A DNA stretch of 64,000 nucleotides from Cyprinodon diabolis (GCA_030533445.1 CM060080.1:3865052-3929051), one strand, 5' to 3'; numbered from the stretch's first letter, positions 33,271 through 44,716 are shown. Notes: generated from the sequence alone by a model not told the origin. Numbers and translations are program-made.

Positions 33271-34804
33271 AAGCCCCTGTCACACCTTGACTATTTAGAC
33301 CAGCGTATGCTTGACGTACGAAAAATGTGGTAAAAACACTGGCATACTTTGGATAAGTTATGGGTACGTTTTGTATAATTTATGAGCACGCTGAAACATG
33401 CTGGTACACGTCGACATACGGCAAGTACATCAACGTAGGCCAGCATGTGCCATATGTGGGGCAAAAGTTGCAGGTAAGTTATCTGATTGCTGACATACGT
33501 TTAGTGTGAGTTACTAATCAGTCGTGGCGTTTAGCTTATCCAAAACCTTTGAGTAACTTGTGCATAACTTATCAAGAACTTCTCTCCAACGCATATCAAC
33601 GTATCTGACGTGTTCCAGACGAGCGCCGAACGTCTTTCTAACTTCAAGCTACTGTATAATGGCGCATTGACAGCATCAAGGAGGTTCCCAGGAGGAAACC
33701 ATCAGTTCTCCTCCAGACTTCATCAGTGTTGCCAACGCCTCTGTGAGGAAAGTAGCTATTGGCTGTGCTGTAAGTCGCTAGAAGTCGCTGAATGACGTCA
33801 TTGCCTAATTTGCATAATATTTATATTTTTTTCAACTTTTTTTTTAACTTTTTCTTTTCCCCTTGTGGTCCACTAAAGAGCTTAAAAATCATGGTAAAAC
33901 ATTAACATTTTGAACAACAACAATTAACAATCTAAATGGAACAAAAAAAGCCTACAAAGAATCAATGACAATGTAAGCAAATAATGGTAATTATTGTTAA
34001 TTTTTTTTCAAACTAATAAGATTTCCCTCCACACACGCAGGCTGTGCTTGAGTGGGTCCTCATCATGTTGGTCAAGGCTCTCTATGTCAGGTTCAGCAAC
34101 TGAGGGAGCTGACTTCAGCATGATCAACCTGCGCCGTCAATTATTTGCAGTTTGGAAGATGAGGGTAAACATGGTGTGGCTCTGACTGCAGCGCTGAAAG
34201 GAACTCCTGCGGAAGCGGGAGAACGGGGTTGGGACGCGGGAGGCGCCCCACGGCAGACACCAGGAAAGTCGCTAGATTTGTCGCTAGTCGCTGTTTTGAA
34301 AAAGAGTCGCTGCAGGGGTCTGAAAAGTCGCTAAATATAGCGACAAAGTCGCTGAGTTGGCAACACTGGACTTCATCCCCATCATAGGGTGAGCCAGTAG
34401 GGGAGAGTGATGGATCCTCCCTGTTTTCACGCCCAACACCAACAAACTTCCTAGCAGACATGACACTAAATCTGCTGCAACTGCAAACCTTCTTTCTTTA
34501 TTTTTCTTTTAGGCGGTAAACAGCAGCTAGATTTATACCGCGATCAAAGACATCTTATGCAGACTGGGCGCCTCTGGGCGCATCGCTGCTTTAACTGATG
34601 CTTCGTAATGCAGGGGCATTACGCTGCTGTGCGTTATGCATTAAATTAGGCTGTCTTGGACATCTTGGACTCGTTATAAATACTCTATGTATTCGCCCAA
34701 AATTGAAAAAAATACACAGAAAGTTCAATGTTTGCCAGCCTTTTAAAGGAATCTGGGACGTCAGGCATACGCTGGCTCAATCGACAAAGTGTGAGCGGGC
34801 CCTG
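33271..34804. mobile_element. MITE-like element with ~45-bp inverted ends, carrying a nested hAT
   Basis: The left end CCCCTGTCACACCTTGACTATTTAGACCAGCGTATGCTTGACGTACG and the inverted right end GGCCCGCTCACACTTTGTCGATTGAGCCAGCGTATGCCTGACGTCCC match over about 45 bp with several mismatches. I could not find a convincing target duplication. Removing the nested hAT leaves about 880 bp without ORFs. The superfamily (PIF/Harbinger-like or other) is undecided. Confidence 0.7.
33724..34368. mobile_element. Non-autonomous hAT, CAGTGTTGCCAAC ends, nested
   Basis: CAGTGTTGCCAAC and GTTGGCAACACTG are perfect 13-bp inverted repeats. GACTTCAT is duplicated exactly (33716-33723 and 34369-34376). AGTCGCT-type repeats occur near both ends. 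No transposase frame. Confidence 0.95.
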
Positions 34805-35573
34805 ACATCTTCTGTAGCACTTATGTAAGAATTATTTCATGGGATTTTATGACCAAGTCAGTTTTAAACTCTTATAGTTAAATCTGTCAACAGTTTAGGA
34901 TTACAACTGTTTGGGTTGCTTAATTTTTCCTTGCATTGTTCCACTTTGCTCTGTAGATGTTCCGTTAATGCGGGTAGGTGTGAGTGGAAGTGTCAGTGCG
35001 TGAGTGCATGCTTGTTTGTGTATGTTGTAACTAATTAGTTTTCAGCGTCACTGCCTGTGTGTGTAAATGAGTTTGAAAGGCTATGTAATCACCCAAGATG
35101 AGGGCTGAGTGTGTCTGTGTGTGTTAGTGTGAAGGCAGCTGGACCTTTGCCAAACCTCTTCCAGGTCATTTTAGCTACGCCCTCTCAAGAATGAAGAATG
35201 CACTCATTCAGACGGGTTTGTGCTTAAGGGACTGATTTACTGTTGACTGAAAACAGGAAAATATAATTTTTCTTTCTTTAAAAGACTTTAAAACAAGTTT
35301 GACCAGTTTTATTATTTCAGAGGAAGAGTTCATGCAACATGATTCTTTTGTCTTGGTAGCCTCATAGAGAGAACACAGAGATGTCAGGGTTATGTGTGAA
35401 TAAAGCCAGAAATGAATAACCAGGTAAAAAAGGCCCACCGTTAAACAGACCATGATTGTTTTTCCGTGATTAAAATACACCACGCACAGACATGTGATAC
35501 AGGCAGCACAATGTACACTTTATTTTTGAAAAATGGAAATTTACACAAGATTTTGCAAAGTATGCTTTACAGC
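34805..35573. other. No gene; GT-rich patch
   Basis: Loose GTGTGT words around 34.97-35.13 kb. Nothing coding is recognised. Confidence 0.35.
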
Positions 35574-35694
35574 ACAGGTCAGGGATTAGCGGACCAGGGT
35601 CCGGACACGGACCCACCTGCTGGCTAATCCGGACCCAACCTGATTGAAAACATTTATAAATTACCACATGTTGTCCGATGACAGCGTCTAACTG
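35574..35694 (+). repeat. 5' scrap of the 54.6-kb hAT family
   Basis: GGATTAGCGGACCAGGGTCCGG, GACCCACCTGCTGGCTAATCCGGACCCAAC and ATTTATAAATTACC match 54613-54718. Homology stops after GTCTAAC. Confidence 0.8.
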
Positions 35695-35869
35695 GAAACC
35701 AACAGCTCCGACAACCTGTCAGTGGGCTGCAATAAACCCACTACTAGGCATCGCACTGTTAAGCACCACGCTACAGTCATCATCACAGAGCGAGGCGATA
35801 AAGAGCGAGATGGACAGATGGTCACAGATACCAATGAGTAGATCACTCATTGGCGCTTATCACTTGTCT

Positions 35870-36720
35870 AATGCTATGTTCACTCCGGACGCAGCAAGAG
35901 CAGCAAAATCGCGTCTGCTGCTTCATTTTTGCCTCTTGTACCAGTTAGTTCTGACGCGCGGCTGAAGCAGCTTTGCTGCTCTGGCTGCAAGGTACAAAAG
36001 TGTGTCTGACGCGCGTTGGGCGGAGCTTCACTATCCTTTCTCTGCCTTACAGCTATATTTGCTGTGATCAGTGGGAATATAGTAATTTTAAAATGTTTTT
36101 AAGTGGGAAAATCCACCTGAAAACGTAATCATTGCAGTCAGTTTATCCAGATTACAATCCTGCCTTCCAATATTTTTTCTGTCGGAGCCGCTCAGACCCC
36201 CACATACCGGCGGTGCGCTGACAGTAGGAATCCCTTCAACAGCAGCCTCTGGCCGGGTCGCCTCCTCGTGGATCACCGCGGCAGCTGGTAGGTGTTTTTC
36301 ATCTAAATAATCCAATCTGCAGGCACCAGGATAATAGAAGCGAACATATTCTGTCGGCAGATTTCTGCATTTTAAGTTAATTTATGCGTCAATAAACTGT
36401 TTCAGAGGAGGGATCACAGCACTCTGTGTCATCAGCGATGTGTCTGTCTTTCTGCCAGTTCCCAGATCAGCTTCTCTGATTGGTTGACGTGGTGCGTCGA
36501 GCAGCAAAATTTCAATTGCTGCGCGTTTGCGGCGCGTTACACGCGTCAGATGCTTAAACGTGCCCGACGCGCTGTTTCAGCTGCTCAGACCCACTGCGCC
36601 TGCTGCTCAAAACGCTCTGCGGGACCTTTTGCTGCACCTTGACGTGCGTCAACCATTGACTTTGCATGTAAACTCGCTGCTTCTGCAGCGCCTGCTGCGC
36701 CCGGTATGAACGCAGCATAA
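35870..36720. mobile_element. MITE with ~32-bp inverted ends (AATGCTATGTTCACTCCGG)
   Basis: The left end AATGCTATGTTCACTCCGGACGCAGCAAGAGC and inverted right end TATGCTGCGTTCATACCGGGCGCAGCAGGCGC pair well. The interior is rich in GCAGC/GCTGC and GACGCGCG words near both ends and unique in the centre. No target duplication identified. A small ORF at the right is a by-product of the GC-rich repeats. Confidence 0.78.
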
Positions 36721-37139
36721 CAATTAGCCACCATGCCAAATTAGATACCCAAAACTTATGGACTTCCTTAGAGGTTGGCTTGATCGGTTAAAGCTATATC
36801 CGTTAGATTACTGCCAACTGCACGTAAAACATGGTGACAATTTTTGATGGGCTGAGCATAGATGGATGCAGAAATATGTCCTGCAGCACCTGAGCTGTGG
36901 AATCTAGCATGTTTTGTTAAATGGAACCTAGGCGGAAGTTCAATTGATTACTTACCCTTACCGGCCTCCATCACAGGCCAATCAGCTTCAAACCAAACCT
37001 CCACTAAAGCCAATCAGACTTTGACTCAGACGACCCTGATTCAACCCACCTCCATCCCCTTCTCCACCTTCGTAACTAAAGCTTCATCAGAGTGTAACTC
37101 GTCTGGACTCTTACTTCGTTACCTGTCCTTTCTAAAACG
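36721..37139. other. No gene seen
   Basis: An open frame runs through this stretch into the next repeat but has no domain and no matching splice sites. Confidence 0.35.
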
Positions 37140-37260
37140 TTCCGGCAGAAGACCGCCATGTTCAGCCTGGTTCTGGCAGAGGTTTCTTCCCAAAAGGGAG
37201 TTTTTCCTTTCCACCGTCACTTTATGTTTGCCCATCATGGGCAAGTTCATACAACCTGTG
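37140..37260 (+). repeat. LINE 3' UTR-like fragment
   Basis: GTTCAGCCTGGTTCTGGCAGAGGTTTCTTCCC, AAAGGGAGTTTTTCCTTTCC and ACTTTATGTTTGCC resemble the L2-type block at 22.39 and 49.66 kb, more diverged. Confidence 0.6.
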
Positions 37261-37905
37261 TTATTCAAGCTGGGCTTCCATCTTCAGGTCCCTAGTGAAG
37301 CATTAGTATCAGCTCATGCAGTCCTTTGGATCCCTCCATACAGCAGTCATGGACTGACCAACTTCATCCATCTCCACTCCAACTTCTCTCTGCGTGAGTG
37401 TTTTTGATTGAACTAGGCGTAGGAAATCCAAAGTTAAGTTTCTGCATCACGGCCAGAGTCCAACCAATAGAAGGCTTGTGTCATTCGAAAAAGAATAAAA
37501 AATACGTCTATCAGCAGCGAGGGTCTTATGGGTGAAAGTTCTCACTCTATCCTTTGGCTAATAAATGTCCACACATCCATTTAAAGAAAATGACCTGTTT
37601 TCTGTCTGCAGCATTATGCTGCGTCATCATCCACACATGAAAGTACTCATTAGGTAAGTAGAGTAGGGCTTCAACAGCTGTGTTTCTGCCCTTTCCAAAA
37701 ACACTGAAATAAGTGATATGTAATTTATTTTGTAATCATGGTTTTTAGGGGTTTTCTGGCAAACAAAAAGAGATAATTTCCATAATACTTAAAGTGTCAC
37801 TTCTCTTAAAATCAACTTTTGTTTTTCATTTTAACCATATAAGCTGGGTCTATGGTCTGCTATATTCATCTCAGAAAGCAGCTTTTCTCACATTTTCATC
37901 TGAGA
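37261..37905. other. No gene seen
   Basis: Host-like sequence up to the TA target of Tc1 copy 1. Confidence 0.35.
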
Positions 37906-37907
37906 TA

Positions 37908-39155
37908 CACTATATTGCCAAAAGTATTTGCTCACCCATCCAAATTATTGGAATCAGGTGTTCCAATCACTTCCATGGCCACAGGTGTATAAATTCAAGC
38001 ACCTAGGCATGCAGACTGTTTTTACAAACATTTGTGAAAGAATGGGTCGCTCTCAGGAGCTCAGTGAATTCCAGCGTGGAACTTTGATAGGATGCCACCT
38101 GTGCAACAAATCCAGTCGTGAAATTTCCTCGCTCCTAAATATTCCACAGTCAACTGTCAGCTGTATTATAAGAAAATGGAAGTGTTTGGGAACGACAGCA
38201 ACTCAGCCACGAAGTGGTAGGCCACGTAAACTGACGGAGCGGGGTCAGCGGATGCTGAAGCGCATAGTGCGAAGAGGTCGCCAACTTTCTGCAGAGTCAA
38301 TCACTACAGACCTCCAAACTTCATGTGGCCTTCAGATTAGCTCAAGAACAGTGCGCAGAGAGCTTCATGGAATGGGTTTCCATGGTCGAGCAGCTGCATC
38401 CAAGCCATACATAACCAAGTGCAATGCAAAGCGTCGGATGCGGTGGTGTAAAGCACGCCGCCACTGGACTCTAGAGCAGTGGAGACGCGTTCTCTGGAGT
38501 GACGAATCGCGCTTCTCCATCTGGCAATCTGATGGACGGGTCTGGGTTTGGCGGTTGCCAGGAGAACGGTACTTGTCTGACTGCATTGTGCCAAGTGTAA
38601 AGTTTGGTGGAGGGGGGATTATGGTGTGGGGTTGTTTTTCAGGAGCTGGGCTTGGCCCCTTAGTTCCAGTGAAAGGAACTCTGAATGCTTCAGCATACCA
38701 AGACATTTTGGACAATTCCATGCTCCCAACTTTGTGGGAACAGTTTGGAGCTGGCCCCTTCCTCTTCCAACATGACTGTGCACCAGTGCACAAAGCAAGG
38801 TCCATAAAGACATGGATGACAGAGTCTGGTGTGGATGAACTTGACTGGCCTGCACAGAGTCCTGACCTCAACCCGATAGAACACCTTTGGGATGAATTAG
38901 AGCGGAGACTGAGAGCCAGGCCTTCTCGTCCAACATCAGTGTGCGACCTCACAAATGCGCTTCTGGAAGAATGGTCAAAAATTCCCATAAACACACTCCT
39001 AAACCTTGTGGACAGCCTTCCCAGAAGAGTTGAAGCTGTTCTAGCTGCAAAGGGTGGACCGACGTCATATTGAACCCTATGGATTAGGAACGGGATGTCA
39101 CTTAAGCTCATATGTGAGTCAAGGCAGGTGAGCAAATACTTTTGGCAATATAGTG
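37908..39155 (+). mobile_element. Full-length Tc1/mariner element, copy 1
   Basis: 29-bp perfect terminal inverted repeats (37908-37936 and 39127-39155; end CACTATATTGCCAAAAGTAT) are flanked by TA (37906-37907 and 39156-39157), the fixed target of this superfamily. Total 1248 bp with one intact transposase gene. TATAAA at 37988-37993 lies 49 bp before the start codon and may be the core promoter. Apart from one base (38084) I see no difference from copy 2, 7612 bp downstream. Confidence 0.98.
38042..39073 (+). CDS. Tc1-family DD34E transposase, intact, copy 1
   Basis: A 343-aa cut-and-paste transposase that binds the terminal repeats and moves the element between TA sites in the nucleus. I start at the ATG giving [13 protein letters not shown]. 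The frame is open 38 codons further upstream, but that part overlaps the left end and promoter and lacks family similarity. Residues about 5-45 form the first helix-turn-helix, GRPRKL at 59-64 is the AT-hook-like linker, and about 65-110 the second helix-turn-helix. The catalytic domain shows D154 (WSDESRF), D245 (QHDCAPVH) and E280 ([10 protein letters not shown]), with 34 residues between the last two: DD34E. Length matches the family's usual ~340 aa. A basic stretch ([11 protein letters not shown]) may act in nuclear import. No frameshift or stop. Residue 15 is Leu here, Val in copy 2. Whether it is active or expressed cannot be told. Confidence 0.97.
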   Translation: MGRSQELSEFQRGTLIGCHLCNKSSREISSLLNIPQSTVSCIIRKWKCLGTTATQPRSGRPRKLTERGQRMLKRIVRRGRQLSAESITTDLQTSCGLQISSRTVRRELHGMGFHGRAAASKPYITKCNAKRRMRWCKARRHWTLEQWRRVLWSDESRFSIWQSDGRVWVWRLPGERYLSDCIVPSVKFGGGGIMVWGCFSGAGLGPLVPVKGTLNASAYQDILDNSMLPTLWEQFGAGPFLFQHDCAPVHKARSIKTWMTESGVDELDWPAQSPDLNPIEHLWDELERRLRARPSRPTSVCDLTNALLEEWSKIPINTLLNLVDSLPRRVEAVLAAKGGPTSY

Positions 39156-39157
39156 TA

Positions 39158-39399
39158 TTTTAGTTCTGGAAAATTAGTCTCAAAACTGACTCGCTGCTCC
39201 AAAAGTGGTATAGAGTTGGATTCTATGGATTGGATCTATATCTGCGGCAAAGGCTTCACTCAACATAGCCCCCTCTTCGGGTATCACTGTACACCTCTGT
39301 GGCGAGTTATGCTGACCTCCAACGGCTCGGCAGCAATGATTTTGTGCATTGCTGAGTCAGCAACTTGAAGTAAGCCGCACAAACTGACAGGGCTTCGGT
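39158..39399. other. Spacer, nothing recognised
   Basis: No ORF or repeat identified between Tc1 copy 1 and the long-TIR element. Confidence 0.35.
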
Positions 39400-40241
39400 G
39401 TTCTGTCAGATGAGCGTACCCTGTCAGACCAGCATACTCATAGTCAATACTCATGCACAGGACGTCAGATTTATGTTAATCCCTTTAGTTCTGTACGAAA
39501 AATAGACTTAAAACTACCTTAAAGGGTGTGTATCTGTCAGGTCTAAGCACCTAAAACACAGAGACAATTAATTTAGTTACTCGCGAGGAGAGTAGGAAGA
39601 GACTGCAGAGTTTACAATCTCCACCCCACTCTGCAGTCTTCAGTTTTCTCCTTGCTATTTATTGAAGAAAAGGGGATGTCCCTAATTACACCAGCTGAGG
39701 TTTAACTAAGGGAAAGGGAAACAAAAGGATCTTACTTTAAACCTCAGCACATATGTTAAAACAAAGCGTGTGGTTTGTTATATCACATGTTTAGAAGAAA
39801 CATGTGATAGATGCTGTTCAGGTCTCTTTTACAACCCGTCCGTTGCATGACCTTTATCTGGAACGATCTTAAGCAAGAGTTAATAAAAGATGAATCACAC
39901 ATTATACATCATAATAGTTCATTAGAACACAACCCATGAAACACAAACGGAGTATAAATAAAACATTTCTAACAGTATCCTTAGGCTGACGTGTATCCCT
40001 TTTGTCATGTACAAAAAACAATTAACAACTATAAAACTGTTAAACTAAACTAAGGATTGTCATACGCTTAAAAAAACACTAAAAAGTAAGTAAATCCTTT
40101 TTTTTTGTACATGACAAAAGGGATACACGCCCGTTAAGGTAGTTTAAAGTTTATTTTTCATACAAAACTAAAGGGATAAACTAAAGGGATAAATGGGTAA
40201 TGACTATGCTGGTCTGACAGGGTTTGCTCATCTGACAGAAC
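39400..40241. mobile_element. Element with long (~120-135-bp) inverted ends
   Basis: The left arm (39400 to about 39536) and right arm (about 40119-40241) share GTTCTGTCAGATGAGC, ACCCTGTCAGACCAGCATA, ATCCCTTTAGTT, AACTACCTTAA and GTGTATC in inverted order. The right arm has ATCCCTTTAGTT twice. A second internal inverted pair (GTGTATCCCTTTTGTCATGTAC, about 39991-40012 and 40109-40130) gives a nested hairpin. No coding sequence and no firm target duplication; ends could extend some 10-20 bp further. Superfamily unknown. Confidence 0.72.
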
Positions 40242-41375
40242 AGCGGCCCATTGGGCTTCTTAAAGCCTCCCTACACATTTGGAGACAAGAGGGGTGAAAA
40301 ATCCTCTACCTTAAAGAAATCTACCCATAGCATAGTCATAGTATTTGAATGCTTATGAGAGCAGATTTGGCCAACAGTGGGTGCAAGAGCGCCGCCTCAT
40401 TCACCCAGGGACTTGAGTAAAACATAAAAAAACAAATAAAAATAAAATTAGATAATAACATTTTTAAAAATATATTAATGTATTTTTCAGATGTGCAACA
40501 TAAATATTTGATCTTTATTGAAGAGTAAAGCTGTTTCGTTCTTTGTCGGATTGGTGACATATTTCTGCCCAGGGGTGCAAAAATCTTTGTCCAGAGACTC
40601 TGGTTAAAAGTTGTCCATGCGCAGTAGCTCCTCTACAGTCACAGTCGTCTGTTAGAAAGTGCAGCTGATTGACAACTTTATAGAATCATTTAGCAACAAG
40701 GCTTGGCTAACTGCATGCAGCAAGGCTAACGCTTTATTCTGCTTTCCCTGCCTACTTTTCCAAACATCAGGATCTGACCCAGCATGGATTAAGACAGGTA
40801 TGATGGATTAAAAGCACCTTTCAGAACATTTTAAAATGTTGTTTTTTTGTTGTTGGCATTCATATAAATATACTGGTGTGATACCTTAGTATACATTTTA
40901 TTGGTTTTTGGTATATGTCGATTTTGAAGCCCACTCTGGAGAAAACTCTTCCAGCCGCCAGAGGTCAAAACCATGAGTTTCTTGGTTTTTATGCACCTGT
41001 TGATTCTCTCCTTCTGCCATTTGGACCTGTTTCTGCTCACTTCTGTCAACTTCTGTCATTTTGAGGGTGGAACCAAACTCAGAAAGTAAACTTCCTGTGA
41101 TTGGCGACTTTTCAGAAAATCTTGCTTCTTGAGACAGAACAGTTGTCTTCCTCGTTTGGTAACTAAAAGTTGTGTGATTTTAACATTTGACAATGATAAA
41201 TTATAAAAAAGACTGTTTCATATATTCTCTTATTAATGTATTAATATCCCCACCTGTCCTTTGATAATATGAGCAGTTAAGAGTTAAGAGTCAGGAGCAG
41301 ACTCTTAACAGGGCATATCTGGATTCAGCTTTAACTGACTGGCGATGGTTTTGAGGGGAAGACAGACAGAGTGAA
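40242..41375. other. No gene seen
   Basis: AT-rich host-like DNA with short ORFs only. Confidence 0.35.
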
Positions 41376-41794
41376 CAGTGGGGCCAAAAAGTATTTAGTC
41401 AGACACTGATTGTGCAAGTTCTCCTACTAACAATAATGAGAGAGGTCTGTAATTTTCATCATAGGTACACTTCAACTATGAGAGACGAAATGAGAAAAAG
41501 AAATCCAGGAAATCACATTGTATGATTTTTAAAGAATTTATCACTTTCTGCAAGATTTCTGTCTCTCACAGACCTGTAACTTCTTCTTTAAGAAGCTCTT
41601 CTGTCCTCCACTCGTTACCTGTATTATTGGCACCTGTTTGAACCCGTTATCTGTATAAAAGACACCTGTCCACAGCCTCAAACAGTCACACTCCAAACTC
41701 AGCCATGGCCAAGAGCTGTCGAAGGACACCAGGAAGAAAATTGTGGACCTGCACAAGGCTGGGAAGAGTGAATCTACAAAAGGCAAGCAGCTTA
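41376..41794 (+). mobile_element. 5' remnant of an older Tc1 element
   Basis: It starts CAGTGGGGCCAAAAAGTATT, the form of a second fish Tc1 family unrelated to the intact pair, and runs through a ~330-bp 5' region to a degraded transposase start. It ends where the TTAA element copy B begins. Nothing after copy B resumes the Tc1 sequence, so the 3' part was deleted. Confidence 0.8.
41705..41794 (+). pseudogene. Tc1 transposase N-terminus, frameshifted
   Basis: The ATG at 41705 gives MAK, then one base is missing. In the next frame the product reads ELSKDTRKKIVDLHKAGKSE and ends GKQL, the first helix-turn-helix of Tc1 transposases. Only about 30 residues remain before the element B junction. 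It is not functional, and it is distinct from the intact transposases, which begin [10 protein letters not shown]. Confidence 0.85.
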
Positions 41795-41798
41795 TAAA

Positions 41799-42546
41799 AG
41801 TCGTAGGGAAATGGCTGTTCCAACGGATGCATTTCCGAATTCTCCTGAGTGGTGCCCGACTTTACACAAGTGAATAAAAATGTGATTTGTTGTTTATCAA
41901 GGGGGCGGGATTGTTGTGGCGGAAAGATTGCAAGCAATTATGGTTGTGGCCGGTTTCTCTGAAGCATCTTGCTAAACAGTTAGCATCTTAGTGCTAGTAG
42001 GTTCCCAATGGGAAATTCCATTGGGACCAAGTAGCACTAGATTGGTGACTTAGAAACGACGCTGTCAAGGAACGCTATGGACAGCGGAAACATGCAAGAG
42101 GAGGAGAGTTTAGTGTCGGAGGTCGTGGATGAGTCTCCTCCGTCATCCATTTTTTATTTAGAGGAGGAAAGCGGGGACGAAGATGTTGTGGAAGAGGACG
42201 CCACACAGACGTCCATCCCTGTGAACACTGGGATGGAGCTCAATGGTAAAGTAAATGAATCTTATTTCAACTGTTGCGTATATTAGTTGCGACATATGAA
42301 TCAAGATAGTGTGACCGGAAAAAATTGATTGACAGATGACCGTTGATATATGATTGGCCGAATTTAGGTGTTCAGGCTGACGTAGAACTAACTGGCCTGC
42401 AGAAGATAACCAAAAAAAAAACAAACAGATTTTAAGACTGGATTTTTTTGGGGGGAGTTTTGGGACAATATCGTATTATAAAGACACATTTATATACATG
42501 TTTGAACCAGAATGATCTGAAATTTAAATATGATTTCCCTACGAAT
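41799..42546 (+). mobile_element. TTAA-flanked DNA element copy B, both ends present
   Basis: The left end AGTCGTAGGGAAATGG and the inverted right end ATTCGTAGGGAAATCA define the termini. The right side is followed by TTAA (42547-42550); the left side reads TAAA (41795-41798), a likely mutated TTAA. Length 748 bp. Contents in order: GGGGGCGGGATTGTTG promoter-like GC block (41899-41915), hairpin (41990-42038), acidic exon with splice donor, GATATATGATTGGCC, right end. It gives the empty-site state for the insertion in copy A. Confidence 0.8.
42077..42286 (+). pseudogene. Acidic first-exon ORF of TTAA element, copy B
   Basis: ATG at 42077; 69 aa if read through. Residues 1-57 match copy A (SLVSEVVDESPPSSIFYLEE block and the DEDVVEEDATQTS acidic run). 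At 42246 the sequence GGTAAAGTA fits a splice donor directly after ELNG, so the true exon probably ends there and the last residues are intron. The differences between the copies keep the acidic character, but two copies are too few for a selection test. No downstream exon exists inside the element, so it is a coding remnant. Family unknown. Confidence 0.55.
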
Positions 42547-42550
42547 TTAA

Positions 42551-43719
42551 ATTAAAATAAGTATAAATATTCTTTTATTATATTCATATTCTAATTTGCA
42601 ATAATGAGGAGACTTTGCAAGTCACTCTGAATTTACAGTAATCATTTAAAGTAGTCTCTGCCTTGGAATTAAAGATAGACTTTTCTGTATTAGACGATTC
42701 AAATTTAACCACAAATCTTTGGGTGTGTGACTCTATAAATAAAGCTTGAATATTTGATAAACGGTCTTTGTTTCCATACAATCATGTTCAGTCTGGTTCT
42801 TTTAAAACTTTTTTTCTGTCAACTGATGGGATTTTTCTGGGGAAAAAAAGTCTAATTTATCATAGAACCACTGTTTCTTTGTGGGCCCCATTTATATCGC
42901 TGGCATTTGGTTTATTTTCACATTTTACACACGATACTTCCTGGCATCCATTCTCCTTAAAAGTTCCCACACTGCTCAGGGTTGAAATTCTTTTTCCATT
43001 TCACTCATTCCTGATTGATTGCTTTCTCACCATTTTACTGGGTTCTAACTGCTCTGATATATTTAAACCATCCCCCTGGAGGAGGGGGGGGACAGAAGTC
43101 TCCCTCAATCTGGAACCAATTGTTTCATTTGGTTCACGAATCCAGAACCAAACCCTGACAAAAGAAGTCTTGTAAGGGCAGCGGTGTTTGCTTTTACCCC
43201 AGTTGCAGATTGAGATTTTATCAAAGTGCTTATTGTGCCTAAATGTTGCAGCCGTGGATTTGGAGAGGGGCGTGAAGCTCCGCAGTACATCAAAGTTGTC
43301 ACAATATGGAGGGGGGGGGGGGTTGGCATGAAAGGCTGTGGGCACATATGAAATAAGCCAGAACTGTCACTGATAAGAGGCCATGTTTAAATGCTCCCTC
43401 AGTGGTGATTTTGCTCCGCACGTTTGTATCACTGGTTAAAGTTCCCACACATCTAACAGCAGCTTAGTTCCACTTAGATCTTCAAAGGAGGGACGAATCA
43501 CAGCGGAGCTCTGCACTGCAGAACAACGATAAGCTTCTAATTAATAAGAGGAACTTTTTTTTTTCTTTGTTATTAACATGATTAAATTATTGGTAATATG
43601 AAATAGTCTCAGATAGGACCTGTGGCTGTGTGGTAAATGACATGTTAAGTGTTTTTACTTCATGATTCTTCACAGATTTCTCACATTTCATCCAAATACA
43701 TTATTGCGTCAGTCGATCA
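42551..43719. other. No gene seen
   Basis: AT-rich. G runs at 43083-43090 and 43312-43322. Plus-strand ORF near 42.77-43.17 kb has no recognisable domain. Confidence 0.3.
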
Positions 43720-43790
43720 ACCTTTATTTATGTAGCCCTTTACGACGAAAGAGGGGATTGGAGCGCTGTATATAAAATCAACAAGCACAA
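43720..43790. repeat. Possible LINE-tail scrap
   Basis: CCTTTATTTATGTAGCCCTTTACG and GCGCTGTATATAAAATC have the layout of an inverted L2-like tail, very diverged. Confidence 0.3.
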
Positions 43791-44547
43791 ACAATAAATA
43801 TTTTGAAAAATATGAGACATAAATCTGAATGTTGTTACAGAACTAGAGCGCAGCCACAGAGATATGGAGGTCATTTGGTCCATTATTGTTGCAAGTAAGT
43901 AAAATAAAAAGCAAATTAAGAAAGAAAATTTTGAAAAACACCCTATAATCGAAAAGGTTTTGATAAATAACGCTACAACCTGTTTCTTTATGTTTGACAC
44001 CCAGTACAATAACTATATATATATAAATATTAGTATCCATCTATATAAATACCCATGTAAAAACCCTGTGCAATATCCCTGTATAATAATCCTACTATAA
44101 CAAGAAAAAAGAAAAAACTGTCATATGTGGACGCACTGTATTCTGAATATATCCCATGCACCTTTTTCTTCCTCTGGCACTTTCTTTTTCTTTGATTATT
44201 TTAGCTGATTTAATGAGTCAATAAATTCATCAATCAATAATAAATTTGTTTTTCTCTCAGATTTATTTTTTCTAATTATTTTACATATTTACTAATGTTC
44301 TTTAAATGTTCGTATTTCTAAATATGTTCTTTCTATTTTGTTCATATAGTTCATATTTCTCTTTTTCAGATTGAGTTTTGTGAATTGCATTTTTTTTAAA
44401 ACTGCATTTTACAGTTTATTATAGATTATAATCTTGACTTCTGGGGAGCCCAAAGCTTCAGCCAATCAGAAATGCTGTCCCAGGAGACAGACACTGCATG
44501 CAAGCTGTGATTGATTCTACAGAGCTGTCTAAATATGAAAAATAAAT
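43791..44547. other. AT-rich, no gene seen
   Basis: T/A-rich with nothing recognised. Confidence 0.35.
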
Positions 44548-44716
44548 AAATAAATCCATTCATTGTCCATCATGTTTTGTCCCAGCTGTAGGTTGTGAGG
44601 GGTGTTGGTGCCTATCTCCACCTGTCTATGGGCGAGAAGCGGGACGGGCGACCCTAGACAGGTTGCCCGTCCATGGCAGGAACACAGAGACAAACGGGAC
44701 AAACAACCATTTATGT
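44548..44716 (-). repeat. tRNA-headed SINE copy 2, 3' half (split)
   Basis: On the minus strand this is the distal half: GGTTGTTTGTCCCGTTTGTC, GGACGGGCAACCTGTCTAGG, then AAATAAATAAAT-rich end. It is continuous with 47369-47570 once the 2652-bp hAT insertion and one ATTTATGT are removed. Confidence 0.85.

Noticed and set aside
36862..37407. 181-aa plus-strand ORF
   Set aside because: It crosses a LINE 3' UTR-like fragment and has no domain.
38365..39135. 256-aa minus-strand ORF (and its 274-aa twin at 45977-46801)
   Set aside because: Antisense shadow of the Tc1 transposase; no domain, and it is explained by codon bias of the sense frame.
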